From the NCBI GenBank assembly GCA_963204965.1, contig CAUJKA010000467.1:1-40200 (forward strand): a stretch of 40,200 nt of DNA, written 5' to 3'. Source of the DNA: Planctomycetota bacterium (lineage in GTDB: Bacteria; Planctomycetota; Planctomycetia; Pirellulales; Pirellulaceae). Positions 1 to 8,400 of the stretch are shown one piece after another (the first letter of the stretch is position 1; the number at the start of each line of letters is the position of its first letter). The notes under the pieces are model-generated. The model was given only the letters and a program-made list of their open reading frames with translations, was not told where the DNA came from and searched no databases. The translations under genes were made by a program, and so were the position numbers.

Positions 1-8
1 AGCGACAA

Positions 9-437
9 ATGAATCCATCCATTTCCCCAATAAAGGTACTTCTCGGAACGATTGGATATCTTCTGGTCACCTTTCCATTGGCATTTGTTTGGCATCTGGT
101 GCTATTCAAGGAAACCTACGATCGCCTGGGCAGCTACTCCCGAAAGGAACCGATCATTGCTTTTGGGTTTGGTGCCATACTGCTCCAGGGTATTTTGCTG
201 TCACTTGTTTATCCGCAGCTCTGCAAGGGCAAGTCCTTGGTTGGGGGTGCGGTAAAATTTGCGATCCTTATAGGCGGTTACCACTGGACCGTTCATGTCC
301 TGGCGGAAGCTGCGAAGCAATCCATCGAACCGCTTTCGGCCTGGTTTTCGTTGGAGACTACCTATCTAGCGATTCAATTTTTGCTCGGGGGCTTCCTGTT
401 CGCATGGATTTATCGCAACCAAGAGAAACCGCAATGA
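9..437 (+). CDS. small four-helix membrane protein, unknown
   Basis: A 142-residue hydrophobic protein. Four membrane segments are visible at about residues 9-32, 49-68, 79-99 and 113-134, with short polar loops and a basic, polar C-terminus (RNQEKPQ). I do not recognise a catalytic motif; the layout is like small DUF1761/DUF2177-type integral membrane proteins but I cannot assign the family. Its stop overlaps the start of the next gene (ATGA at 434-437), so it is translated together with the TfoX-N protein. It begins only nine bases into the window, so its promoter is not visible and a longer start cannot be excluded. Confidence 0.8.
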   Translation: MNPSISPIKVLLGTIGYLLVTFPLAFVWHLVLFKETYDRLGSYSRKEPIIAFGFGAILLQGILLSLVYPQLCKGKSLVGGAVKFAILIGGYHWTVHVLAEAAKQSIEPLSAWFSLETTYLAIQFLLGGFLFAWIYRNQEKPQ

Positions 438-766
438 CCGATGATGGCGAAGCGCTCGTCGGACGCATCCGACCTTTTATGAAGCGTCGAAAAGGCTACT
501 CAGAGCAAAAGATGTTCGGTGGCCTGTGCTTTATGATCAACGGCAATATGTGCGTTGGTCCTTGGAAGGGCTCGCTCATCGTTCGGCTTGCAATGGAGGA
601 CCATGAAGTTACGCAATCTATGCCTCATGTTCAGCCGATGGATATTACGGGTAAAATCATGAAAGGCTGGGCACGAGTCGAGCCCGCGGGAATCGAATCG
701 GACGAAGACTTGAAGTTTTGGATAGATGCGGCTGTTAAATTTGTTCAATCATTGCCAATTCGCTAG
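434..766 (+). CDS. TfoX N-terminal domain protein
   Basis: A 110-residue protein that is essentially one TfoX/Sxy N-terminal domain: the family signature KMFGG is at residues 26-30, followed by the hydrophobic GLCFMINGNMCVG stretch and the alternating beta strands usual for the fold. The TfoX C-terminal domain is absent, as in most stand-alone members. Such single-domain proteins are not the competence regulator itself; their function is not established. The ATG at 434 was chosen over the longer open frame beginning at 89 because it starts the recognisable domain and overlaps the upstream stop as ATGA. Stand-alone TfoX-N genes are often found beside DGPF/ECF42 genes, as here. Confidence 0.85.
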   Translation: MTDDGEALVGRIRPFMKRRKGYSEQKMFGGLCFMINGNMCVGPWKGSLIVRLAMEDHEVTQSMPHVQPMDITGKIMKGWARVEPAGIESDEDLKFWIDAAVKFVQSLPIR

Positions 767-912
767 AAATTGAGCATCCAGAGGTAGCAATCAGAATTCA
801 CTTCAAAGAATTCTCTCTTTGAGTGTCTAAAATGCCAAGTCTCGCGCGTCTTCATGTAACGGACAACCGATTCGGGTGTTTTTTTTCAACTAGCAAAGGA
901 GATTTGGAACTC

Positions 913-1251
913 ATGACCAGTAAGAAATTCCTATGTATTCAGCGAAGCCAACCCGGCGAACGCCAGCAGCCCTCGCCTTCGCAAATGCAGGAAATGTATG
1001 CTGTATTTAACAAATGGCGGGAAAAGTTTAGTGCAAATATTGTGGATATGGGCGGTCGTCTGGGTGGCGGGAAAGTGGCATCCGCTGATGGAGTGAAGGA
1101 TGGACCGTTCGTCGAAGCTAAGGAGATCGTGGGCGGATTCATGATCATCACTGCGGAAAGCATCGAGGAGGCCGTAAAGATTGCCAGCGAATGCCCTGGA
1201 GTCGTCTCGCCTGGTTCGTGTGTTGAAGTTCGAGAAATCACAACCCCGTGA
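913..1251 (+). CDS. YCII-related (DGPF) protein
   Basis: A 112-residue YCII/DGPF-family protein. The name-giving D-G-P-F is at residues 63-66, followed by the typical F.E.KE..GGF segment and a strand-helix pattern of a ferredoxin-like fold. The start at 913 is preferred over the upstream in-frame start at 823 because an AGGAG lies 11 bases before it and the domain starts right there. The stop overlaps the GTG start of the sigma factor (GTGA, 1248-1251). Proteins of this family are the regular genomic partner of ECF42 sigma factors, and the arrangement here is exactly that; the biochemical role is not known, and they may be targets or partners of the sigma factor. Confidence 0.9.
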   Translation: MTSKKFLCIQRSQPGERQQPSPSQMQEMYAVFNKWREKFSANIVDMGGRLGGGKVASADGVKDGPFVEAKEIVGGFMIITAESIEEAVKIASECPGVVSPGSCVEVREITTP

Positions 1252-2486
1252 CTCCTCCATCGCTCGACGATAACTTTTTTCGGCACGAATACGGCAGACT
1301 CGTATCTCGTCTTTCGTGCCATGTTGGAGTACAGCATCTTCAAGAGGTTGAAGATGCGGTTCAAGTCGCACTGTTGAAAGCGCTTGAAGCTTGGGAGTAT
1401 ACCGGCCTGCCCGAGAATCCAGTCGCATGGTTGTATCGGGTCGCTTGGAATTGTTTGTTGGGTGAACTTCGGAAGCAGAACAGGAAATCGAGGATTCTGC
1501 GCGAACAATTTGCATTCGAAGTGACGTCCACTTCGGATGAGAGTTGCACTTCCGATGAAATCCAAGACGAGTTACTACGTATGCTGTTTGTATGCTGCGA
1601 CGAGACGATCCCCATCGATTCTCAAGTCGTGCTGGCGCTGAAGACTCTCTGTGGTTTTGATGTTGGTGAAATTGCAATCCGACTATTCACAACTAGTGCC
1701 AATGTTTACAAGCGACTTGATCGTGCTCGCGAACGGCTTCGTGAAACAACTACTGATGCCTTCGACTTGAATTGCGAAATGGTCGTACATCGATTGCCTG
1801 CGGTACAACAGGTGCTGTACGTGCTTTTCACCGAAGGTTACTTCTCGTCAAACTCCAACTGCGTCATTCGGCGTGAGTTATGTGATGAAGCGATACGTCT
1901 GGCCAAAGTGTTAGCCAGTCATCCACTTGGTCAGCAAGCTTCGACATATGCGTTATTAGCTCTAATGCATTTGCACATTGCAAGATTCGCCGGGAGAACG
2001 AGTCTGTCAGGAGGGTTGCTACTCTTGGAAGAACAAAACAGACAGGAATGGAATCAACAAGAAATCGGTGAAGGCCTCAGCTACTTGGCAATGTCCGCAG
2101 AGGGCGACGAGTTTTCTCGATTTCATGCAGAAGCTGGTATCGCTGCTGAACATTGCCTTGCTCCGACTTTCAAGGATACGCGATGGGATCGAATTGTCGA
2201 GATGTACGAACTCTTGGAGACCACAGCAGTATCTCCGGTTCATGCACTCAATCGGGCCGTTGCGGTTGCAGAATGGAAAAGTCCGATTGATGGACTTTCA
2301 ATTCTCGATAGTCTAACTCCGCCCACGTGGCTATCCGGCTCTTATATGTGGGCTGCAGTTTACTCCGACATTCACCATCGTTGTGGAAACATCGAATCCG
2401 CGTGTCGATATCGGTCAATCGCAATAGAGACTGCTCCTAGCGACGCGATTCGCGAGTTAATCAAGAGACGGCTTCAATTCCCATAG
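1248..2486 (+). CDS. ECF sigma factor, ECF42 type with C-terminal extension
   Basis: A 412-residue sigma factor. Region 2 covers about residues 8-75 (including EVEDAVQVALLKALEAW and the aromatic VAWLYRVAWN segment), region 4 about residues 115-165 (LALKTLCGFDVGEIAIRLF then a recognition helix with YKRLDRARERL). The remaining ~240 residues form the long helical, TPR/DUF6596-like extension that marks ECF42 proteins, with motifs such as FTEGYFSS, LLALMHLH and HALNRAVAVAEW. In this group no anti-sigma factor is linked; the extension is thought to be needed for activity. The GTG start gives a four-base overlap with the DGPF gene, so both are one operon. Product: cytoplasmic transcription initiation factor, probably controlling the DGPF genes. 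Confidence 0.92.
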   Translation: MTPPSLDDNFFRHEYGRLVSRLSCHVGVQHLQEVEDAVQVALLKALEAWEYTGLPENPVAWLYRVAWNCLLGELRKQNRKSRILREQFAFEVTSTSDESCTSDEIQDELLRMLFVCCDETIPIDSQVVLALKTLCGFDVGEIAIRLFTTSANVYKRLDRARERLRETTTDAFDLNCEMVVHRLPAVQQVLYVLFTEGYFSSNSNCVIRRELCDEAIRLAKVLASHPLGQQASTYALLALMHLHIARFAGRTSLSGGLLLLEEQNRQEWNQQEIGEGLSYLAMSAEGDEFSRFHAEAGIAAEHCLAPTFKDTRWDRIVEMYELLETTAVSPVHALNRAVAVAEWKSPIDGLSILDSLTPPTWLSGSYMWAAVYSDIHHRCGNIESACRYRSIAIETAPSDAIRELIKRRLQFP

Positions 2487-2552
2487 TAGAACTGCAGTGC
2501 TTTGACCGTTCTTCATTCCGCTCATCCCAACTGAAAAGAACCTGCCCAACAG

Positions 2553-2794
2553 ATGGGAATCCGATTCGTCTACCTCAGCCGCAATGGTTGTCGTAATTGG
2601 GGACTGGCATCGCGCAGATACCGAGGGCAGCTTCCCGCGTACTTGGCTGTGTATGCCCGCGACACGCTGTGGGCCTTGATGCTGTTTTTGTTGTTCAGTA
2701 CGTTACTGGCGTTAACATTTTAGGCATTTCTTTCCTAGAAATAACCGCTGTTTTGTGGTGCTGGCTTGACTACATGATCCAAGACTTGGCGTAG
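2553..2794 (+). pseudogene. DUF2809 family gene remnant
   Basis: A short reading frame from 2553 to the stop at 2721 encodes 56 residues whose middle (GLASRRYRGQLPAYLAVY followed by ARDTLWALMLFLLFSTLLA) looks like the core of DUF2809 membrane proteins, which have the pattern GLxSRR...LPxFxxKYxGDxLWALMxF. Before it, hydrophobic residues characteristic of the first helix appear only in another frame (ATG GTT GTC GTA ATT at 2584), and after the stop hydrophobic residues continue in a third frame to 2794. The second membrane half of the family is not recognisable. I read this as a frameshifted, partly deleted gene. The family assignment is from memory of the pattern and is moderately sure. Confidence 0.5.
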
Positions 2795-2827
2795 TAAGAT
2801 TCGCCAGGCGGAGAAGATGTTCGATCA

Positions 2828-3192
2828 TCACCTGGAGCCTTCCCGGATTCGAATTCCGTTCTCTTGCACTATCCACAAGTTTCCAACTAACTTCTCGCGG
2901 CCATCGAGTAAAGGAAGGAGTCTTTTAACTAACGCGAGTACATCGAGCTTGGATTGGGTTGAAGGTCTAAGGATTATGATTCCTGGATATTCGCTCGGCG
3001 GGTAGGTTCGGATGTCAGAAAAGTCGAGGTCCAGCGTGACTATTGCACGTTCTTCTGACTTGCAGACACGGGCCACTTTCGGGTCGAGCTCACCAACCAT
3101 TTGTTGATCGAAATTTGTCATTGCATCGTGCATGTTCGCCCGCAGAAGCTCCGCTACTTCGACCGGCAAGTTCTCATCAATCTTGAAACGCA

Positions 3193-3193
<1 letters not shown>
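2828..3193 (-). CDS. DUF5615 PIN-like toxin
   Basis: A 121-residue DUF5615 protein, the short PIN-like/Mut7-C-like fold used as the toxin of type II pairs. Visible acidic residues are D6/E7 (KIDENLP), and D55, D57 and D60 in TLDLDFSD, followed by the IIILRP strand typical of the family. Predicted role: ribonuclease, in the cytoplasm, held inactive by the partner. Its ATG shares one base with the stop of the upstream DUF433 gene (TGATG, 3191-3195), which gives tight translational coupling, antitoxin first, as usual for such modules. Full length, no frame damage seen. Confidence 0.9.
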
Positions 3194-3465
<272 letters not shown>

Positions 3466-3684
3466 CTAGCTATTAATCGTGAATGGCTAGTATCGCACAA
3501 TTGATCGTTTTACCCAGCAACGGCTTGTTTGTTAAACCAAGTTTCTCAGTCAAACAGAGCATTTGAGCGTTGCGGACGAATAAGCTCGGTCCGGTCTCAA
3601 ACTTCCGATTTTGGGATGGTCTGTAGACTTCTCATCGTGGTGGCAAAAATTGCTGGCAGTGCAAAATCCTCGGAAAAACGCGAA

Positions 3685-3893
3685 AAGCTAGGAGCCATCA
3701 GGCTCCTAGCTTCTCAGATATTCTTACCTTCGGATATCCCGAGGTTTTTAAGGCTCGGCGAGCGCAACCCTCTTCGTAACAATACTCTCTGCGCTCGAAA
3801 TTCGTAAAGCCTTTCTCTGAAAGGATTTGCGAAGTTCGAGACCCGTTAGGTCTGTTTCTCTACGAAGAGGTTCGAACAATAGGTTAACACCAC
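3685..3893 (+). ncRNA. structured RNA repeat, copy 1 (orphan omega-RNA-like candidate)
   Basis: The core 3760-3893 has the same length and about 90% identity to 28603-28736. Pairings visible: GAGCGCA (3760-3766) with TGCGCTC (3790-3796); CCTCTTCGTA (3769-3778) with TACGAAGAGG (3861-3870), which crosses the first pairing and so makes a pseudoknot; TTCGTAAA (3801-3808) with TTTGCGAA (3826-3833); CCTTTC (3810-3815) with GAAAGG (3819-3824); AGACC (3839-3843) with GGTCT (3849-3853). Upstream are a perfect 12-bp hairpin (3685-3712) and two smaller ones (3717-3738, 3739-3758). The plus strand is favoured because T3805-G3829 is a G-U pair there but A-C on the other strand; copy 2 has T-A. No protein gene fits this 650-base gap. 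Similarity to HEARO/omega-RNA is my impression, not a search result. Confidence 0.7.
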
Positions 3894-4097
3894 TTTGTTG
3901 GCATCAGAATAGCACAAACCGCATTACCGATCAAGAGTAATGCCACTAAGAACGAATGCATTTCGCGGCCCCCAGGCTCGCTTGCTCAGCCAGGTGCCGC
4001 GATTGACTCCGATGATACTTGCCGGTCTTGGACGAATCGTTAGAACCAATTATTGTCGAAAACAGCGTCAACAAACAATTATTGGGAGCAAATCTAA

Positions 4098-4439
4098 ATG
4101 ACTGAGCGATCTCAACCATTGTCGCCGGATCACGCGGCCGACCGTATACGTTCCCAGATAAGAATCTGTCGTGAAGACATTGCGCGAGCCAAGACTCGAA
4201 TTCTCAAGATGACGAATGGAAACGTTGAGGCAAATGCCACAGAGTGGCTCGCTGAGCAGCAACTCGAGGTGCCAAAAGAAATCGATCTCGATCAGGCTGG
4301 AATCGAGCAGATCCTCCAGGCCATCGCTAAAGCTATCGGAATCAAGCAGGCGTTCTTCCAAGCAGCGATTGAGCTTTCCTGCAACGGATGCATTGCATTG
4401 CTTGGAGGCATCCATCGTCCGGATGTCAGAATAGGCTAG
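4098..4439 (+). CDS. unknown small protein upstream of istB-like gene
   Basis: A 113-residue protein I do not recognise. It is largely helical and charged, with a possible basic helix at residues 15-37 (AADRIRSQIRICREDIARAK) and a Cys-containing end (ELSCNGCIALLGG). GGGAG about ten bases before the ATG at 4098 supports the start, and only three bases separate its stop from the istB-like ATG, so the two are very likely co-translated. It has no DDE catalytic residues and is far too short for IstA, the normal partner of IstB. It could be a passenger of the element, a regulator, or a gene that now replaces istA by rearrangement. Confidence 0.6.
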   Translation: MTERSQPLSPDHAADRIRSQIRICREDIARAKTRILKMTNGNVEANATEWLAEQQLEVPKEIDLDQAGIEQILQAIAKAIGIKQAFFQAAIELSCNGCIALLGGIHRPDVRIG

Positions 4440-4442
4440 AGG

Positions 4443-5222
4443 ATGTCCAATACGTTACAGCCATTACTCAACAAGCTAAGGCTTTCAGGATTAGCCGCTT
4501 CGCTGGAAGTGCGACTCCATGAAGCCACCACGAGCATTCTGACTCATCGCGAGTTCTTAGAACTGGTCTTACAGGACGAGATCATGACGCGTGATGATCG
4601 CAAGATAAACAGGCGCATCATGGCCGCAGGGTTCCGCGATCAGCGGAGGCTTGAAGACTTTGACTTCAGCTTCAATCCATCAATCAAGAAGAGTACGATC
4701 TTTGATCTGGCTACTTCGCATTACGTGCGAGACAAGCGGGACATTCTGTTCTTGGGTCCCCCTGGAACGGGCAAAAGCCACTTGGCACAAAGTCTTGGAG
4801 TCTCTGCCATTCGTTGCGGCTACACCGCTTACTATCGTTCGATCTTTGATGTCGTTCGCGACTTCCTTCATGACGAAGCCATGGCCGGTCATGAACCTAT
4901 CCTCCAAAAGTATCTGAAACCCGATTTACTGATCATCGACGACATGGGCATGAAGCAACTGCCCAAGCGTTCTGGCGAATACCTATTCGAGATCATCATG
5001 CGCCGCCACGAACTACGATCGACAATGATGACCAGCAATCGACCTCTCGAAGAATGGGGCAAGCTCATTGGCGATGTGCCCGCCTCTACAGCCATCCTCG
5101 ACCGCTTCCTGCAACAAGCAGAAGTGGTTCAGATCACAGGCAAAAGCTATCGGCTAGAAAAAGCCAAGAAAACTCCAAAAGGTACCAAAGCGCCCACCGG
5201 CTTCGATGCCGAAGAAATGTAA
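4443..5222 (+). CDS. istB: IstB-like ATP-binding protein of IS21 family
   Basis: A 259-residue AAA+ helper ATPase. N-terminal helical IstB domain at about residues 1-85; Walker A GPPGTGKS at 105-112; Walker B LLIIDDMG with D166/D167; sensor segment MMTSNRPLEEW near 198-208; arginine-rich end with ILDRFLQQAEVVQITGKSYR, typical of IstB. In IS21 elements IstB stimulates the IstA transposase and selects target DNA. Here no istA is present on either side; upstream is an unknown 113-residue gene, downstream an IS21-like end at 5269-5320. The protein is intact, so it may act in trans for another element, or serve an unrelated job as in some solo IstB/DnaC-like proteins. Confidence 0.88.
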   Translation: MSNTLQPLLNKLRLSGLAASLEVRLHEATTSILTHREFLELVLQDEIMTRDDRKINRRIMAAGFRDQRRLEDFDFSFNPSIKKSTIFDLATSHYVRDKRDILFLGPPGTGKSHLAQSLGVSAIRCGYTAYYRSIFDVVRDFLHDEAMAGHEPILQKYLKPDLLIIDDMGMKQLPKRSGEYLFEIIMRRHELRSTMMTSNRPLEEWGKLIGDVPASTAILDRFLQQAEVVQITGKSYRLEKAKKTPKGTKAPTGFDAEEM

Positions 5223-5268
5223 ACCAAAGAGTACCAGTTCACAGGGATGTTGGTTCAATAACAAAAAT

Positions 5269-5320
5269 TGGTACCTTTTGAAGCGCCGCTAGCTGGTACC
5301 TTTTAAGGCGCCTACTGACA
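5269..5320 (+). repeat. IS21-like terminal repeat (right end)
   Basis: Two 19-base direct repeats with a 25-base period: TGGTACCTTTTGAAGCGCC (5269-5287) and TGGTACCTTTTAAGGCGCC (5294-5312), followed by CTACTGACA to 5320. Read from outside inward the end begins TGTCAGTAGGCGCC, and IS21 ends begin with TG and carry such repeated transposase-binding motifs. It lies 47 bases after the istB stop. No GGTACC-containing partner end is visible before 4098, so the left end appears lost. Confidence 0.65.
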
Positions 5321-5412
5321 AGCGGAGGCAATCGCATTTCCCCGGAACCAACACGAATAGATTAATCTTGTGCGTTTCGCTTCCGGTCTTGCCCTTGGCT
5401 ACTTTTACCTTC

Positions 5413-8400
5413 TCAGCGATTGGATTGCGATGGTAGTTGATCCAGGCTGTCGAGGCTAATACGGTAAAGGCAAATGTCGTCGTGGAGTAGAACACGTGCT
5501 ACAGAGAAAGAGAGCTTTCCTGTGATTGTCAGTTCTTTGCCAGTGTAGTGAGCAGGGAGGTCTGTCACTCCGTCTCTAGCAAGAGCCTTTTCGACGTTCT
5601 CAGAAACACGGATTTTAAGGGCGGAGGGATCGAGTCCACCGTTGTACGCTTTCGAGCTCAGCCACCAATGCTGAGCCTTTGTGCCATCGGCATTCACAGT
5701 TCCTTCTCGTCGGACCGAAACCACCTTGACCCGAACGGTAACTGGCTGTTGCTTATTGCTGAGTTCCTTCCCATTAGCAATGAGTTCTTCCACCGTGTAG
5801 ATCTTTGATGAATCTGGGGAACGAGCGAATCCATTAGGTTGTGGTGGTGGATCTTCATTTTTAGTTGGTTCGTCTTTTGAGTCTTCGGTTGCGGCGACCG
5901 TTAAGATTAGTTGATCCAGGCTGTCCAAGCTTATATCGAAAAGCAAAATCGTGTCGCGCCCCGGAAGATCTACTCCTCCGATGGATAGCTTCCCTGTGAT
6001 CGTCAGTTCCTTCCCAGTGAAGTGAGCAACGATGTCTGTCACTCCGTTTCTTTCAAGAGCCTTTTCAACATTCTCCGAAACACGGATCTTAAGTGCGGAG
6101 GCATCGATTCCACCGTTGTACTCTTTCGAGCTCAACCACCAATGCTGAGCCTTCGTGCCATCGGCATTCACAGTTCCTTCTTGTCGGACCGAAACCACCT
6201 TGACCCGAACGTTAATTGGCAGTTGTTTGCTACTGAGATCAATTCCATTGGCAATAACTTCTTCCACCGTGTATATCTTCGACGAATCGGTAGATCGAGC
6301 GTCTCCATTAGGTTGTGGTGGCGTATCTACATTTTTTGTTGGTTCGTCGTTTGAGTTTTCGTCGAGTTCAAATTTTGGCTCACCGGTTGGCAGCAAAGTG
6401 AGCGTGAAGTTCATTTCTTGCCTGTCTCTATCAGGCGGGATACGAAAGTAGGCGATTCGTGTTCCCATCTCATCCTTGATGCCGAACCGGAAGTCTGCCG
6501 ATGACAGTTTGTATCTGACTTCGGGAAATTGGATGCTCAGTCGCTGTCCAGCAACAGCCAATAGCTCAGTCAACCCCTCCTTTCCTCCAATGGCTACAAT
6601 TCCTTCGAGCCTCCATAAGCGGTTAACGATTTCGAGATGCTCTGACTTGTCCAGTTGTAGCTCGCGCACTTTTCCCTCTAGATTGATAGCAACACGTTCG
6701 GTGCGGACACTCGTGTCGACTCGTTCGAACTCAGCCATCGACGAAACGGTGCTTTCATATTCCGCTCCGATATCGCCCTCCCATTTAACTTGCGCGGCGA
6801 TGAGCTCTACCAGTTCCTTGACATCTTCGTTGGGAGCTTTCCCTTTCACGCTCGGCCGGCCAGGGAATACGGACTCCAGATTCATATCCGTCGAAACACG
6901 GAGCTTTGCCATGCGTTTTCCAAGCAAAGGATAATTGAAGTCCCAAGCAATCAAGAATCCGTTCAAATCTTTTGAATGATTTGCGTCGGCGTCACTTGCG
7001 TACGCATTCGGCGATTGTGGCGTTTCGCGCGACGTTACTTCTTCATCCAATTCAAGAACAATGTACTGCACGCCTTCCTGCGGAACTTCACCTGTGGCTG
7101 ACCCCGGTCGTGGATGGCCACCTTTCTTCGCATTCCATGCCAAATACAGCGTGTTTCCCTGGAGCGAATACTTTACTCGCACAATTGATTCCCCTTTCAC
7201 CTCATCAACATCGACGAAATCGATCTCGCCGTTCGCACCGAGCGTGTAGCGCCAGTCGGGATGCGGTCCCTTTAGCGACGGCGCCTGCATCTTTACGCGA
7301 TGCTCATCGATCACGACCGTCGCACCCACCAATTGATCAACTGGCACGTCCGCAAGCTTAACCACCTTCCAGTGTCCGACGAGTGGGTTGACATGCGCCG
7401 CGCGTGGTTGAGCTTCGCGTTGCGGAGGCACGCTGATTGATATAGGGTTGTCACTGCTTCGCTTCCACAACAGATCAGCGAGTCGCGGAGTACCAAATTC
7501 CTTTTGAACATCTCTGTCTGTCGTCCAAGCGCCGCGGATTTCATTATCAACCAGCCGGAGCGACATTTTGCCATTGCGATCATCGCCTTCTGCCCAAGTG
7601 CCGTTGAAGCGGCGTTCGAGTCGCGACCATTTCAGGTGTAAGGTGCCGGATCGGACTAAGCCGACGGAGCTTTGAGGAGCGGAAAGTAATACCGTTCCTC
7701 CGTCAGGTACACGGACACTTGAATTGTTCCCGTCGTCGTTTGCAGGATTGACTTTTGCGTACCCAGAATAAGCTCCTTCGTACTGTCCATGTTCTTTGGC
7801 TACGAGAACCACCGTCCCCCATTCATCGCTGGTCCATTGACCGCTGATGTCGGGCGGATCGATCGCTTGCCATAACACCATTCCTAATAAGGCCGTTCCG
7901 AGTGTGCCAAGCATGGTCAATATTCCTTTTTTGTTTGAGTTGAAAATCGAACTGCTTCCCTTGACGTGCGACACACGCGAAGCTGGCAAAGGCACCGACG
8001 CTGGTTGCTGAAGATGCGACAGACACTGTTCAAGCAATAAGGCAACCTCGCTAGCCGAAGCAAAACGCTGAGCCGGGTCCTTCGACAACAAACGTTCAAC
8101 GATATAGCTAAACCATGGCGGCAGTTCGGGGGCGAGAGAGGCAATCGCAGCGGGCTTGTCGTCGACGATCCGACGTAAGATTGCGATCGTTGAATCGGAT
8201 CGGAAGGGCGAAACACCTGTCGCCATCTCGTAAAGTACGCAGCCAAGACTGAAGAGATCCGAGCGACCATCCAATGCCTCTCCGCGGGCTTGTTCCGGCG
8301 ACATGTATTCCGGCGTACCCGCCACGACACCCATCCGAGTCATCGAAACGTCGTCCGCTGCGCGAGCCAATCCAAAGTCGGTGATCACGACTCGCTCGAC

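Noticed and set aside
2826..2870. GGATTCGAATTCC looked like a tRNA 3' part
   Set aside because: It lies inside the intact DUF5615 gene, and no other tRNA arm is present.
3529..3807. 92-codon open frame over RNA copy 1
   Set aside because: It has no ribosome site and ends inside the paired core; the corresponding frame is not preserved in copy 2.
4022..4085. Two copies of AATTATTG around 4052 and 4078 as a possible left IS end or target duplication
   Set aside because: Too short and AT-rich, and no match to the right end at 5269-5320.
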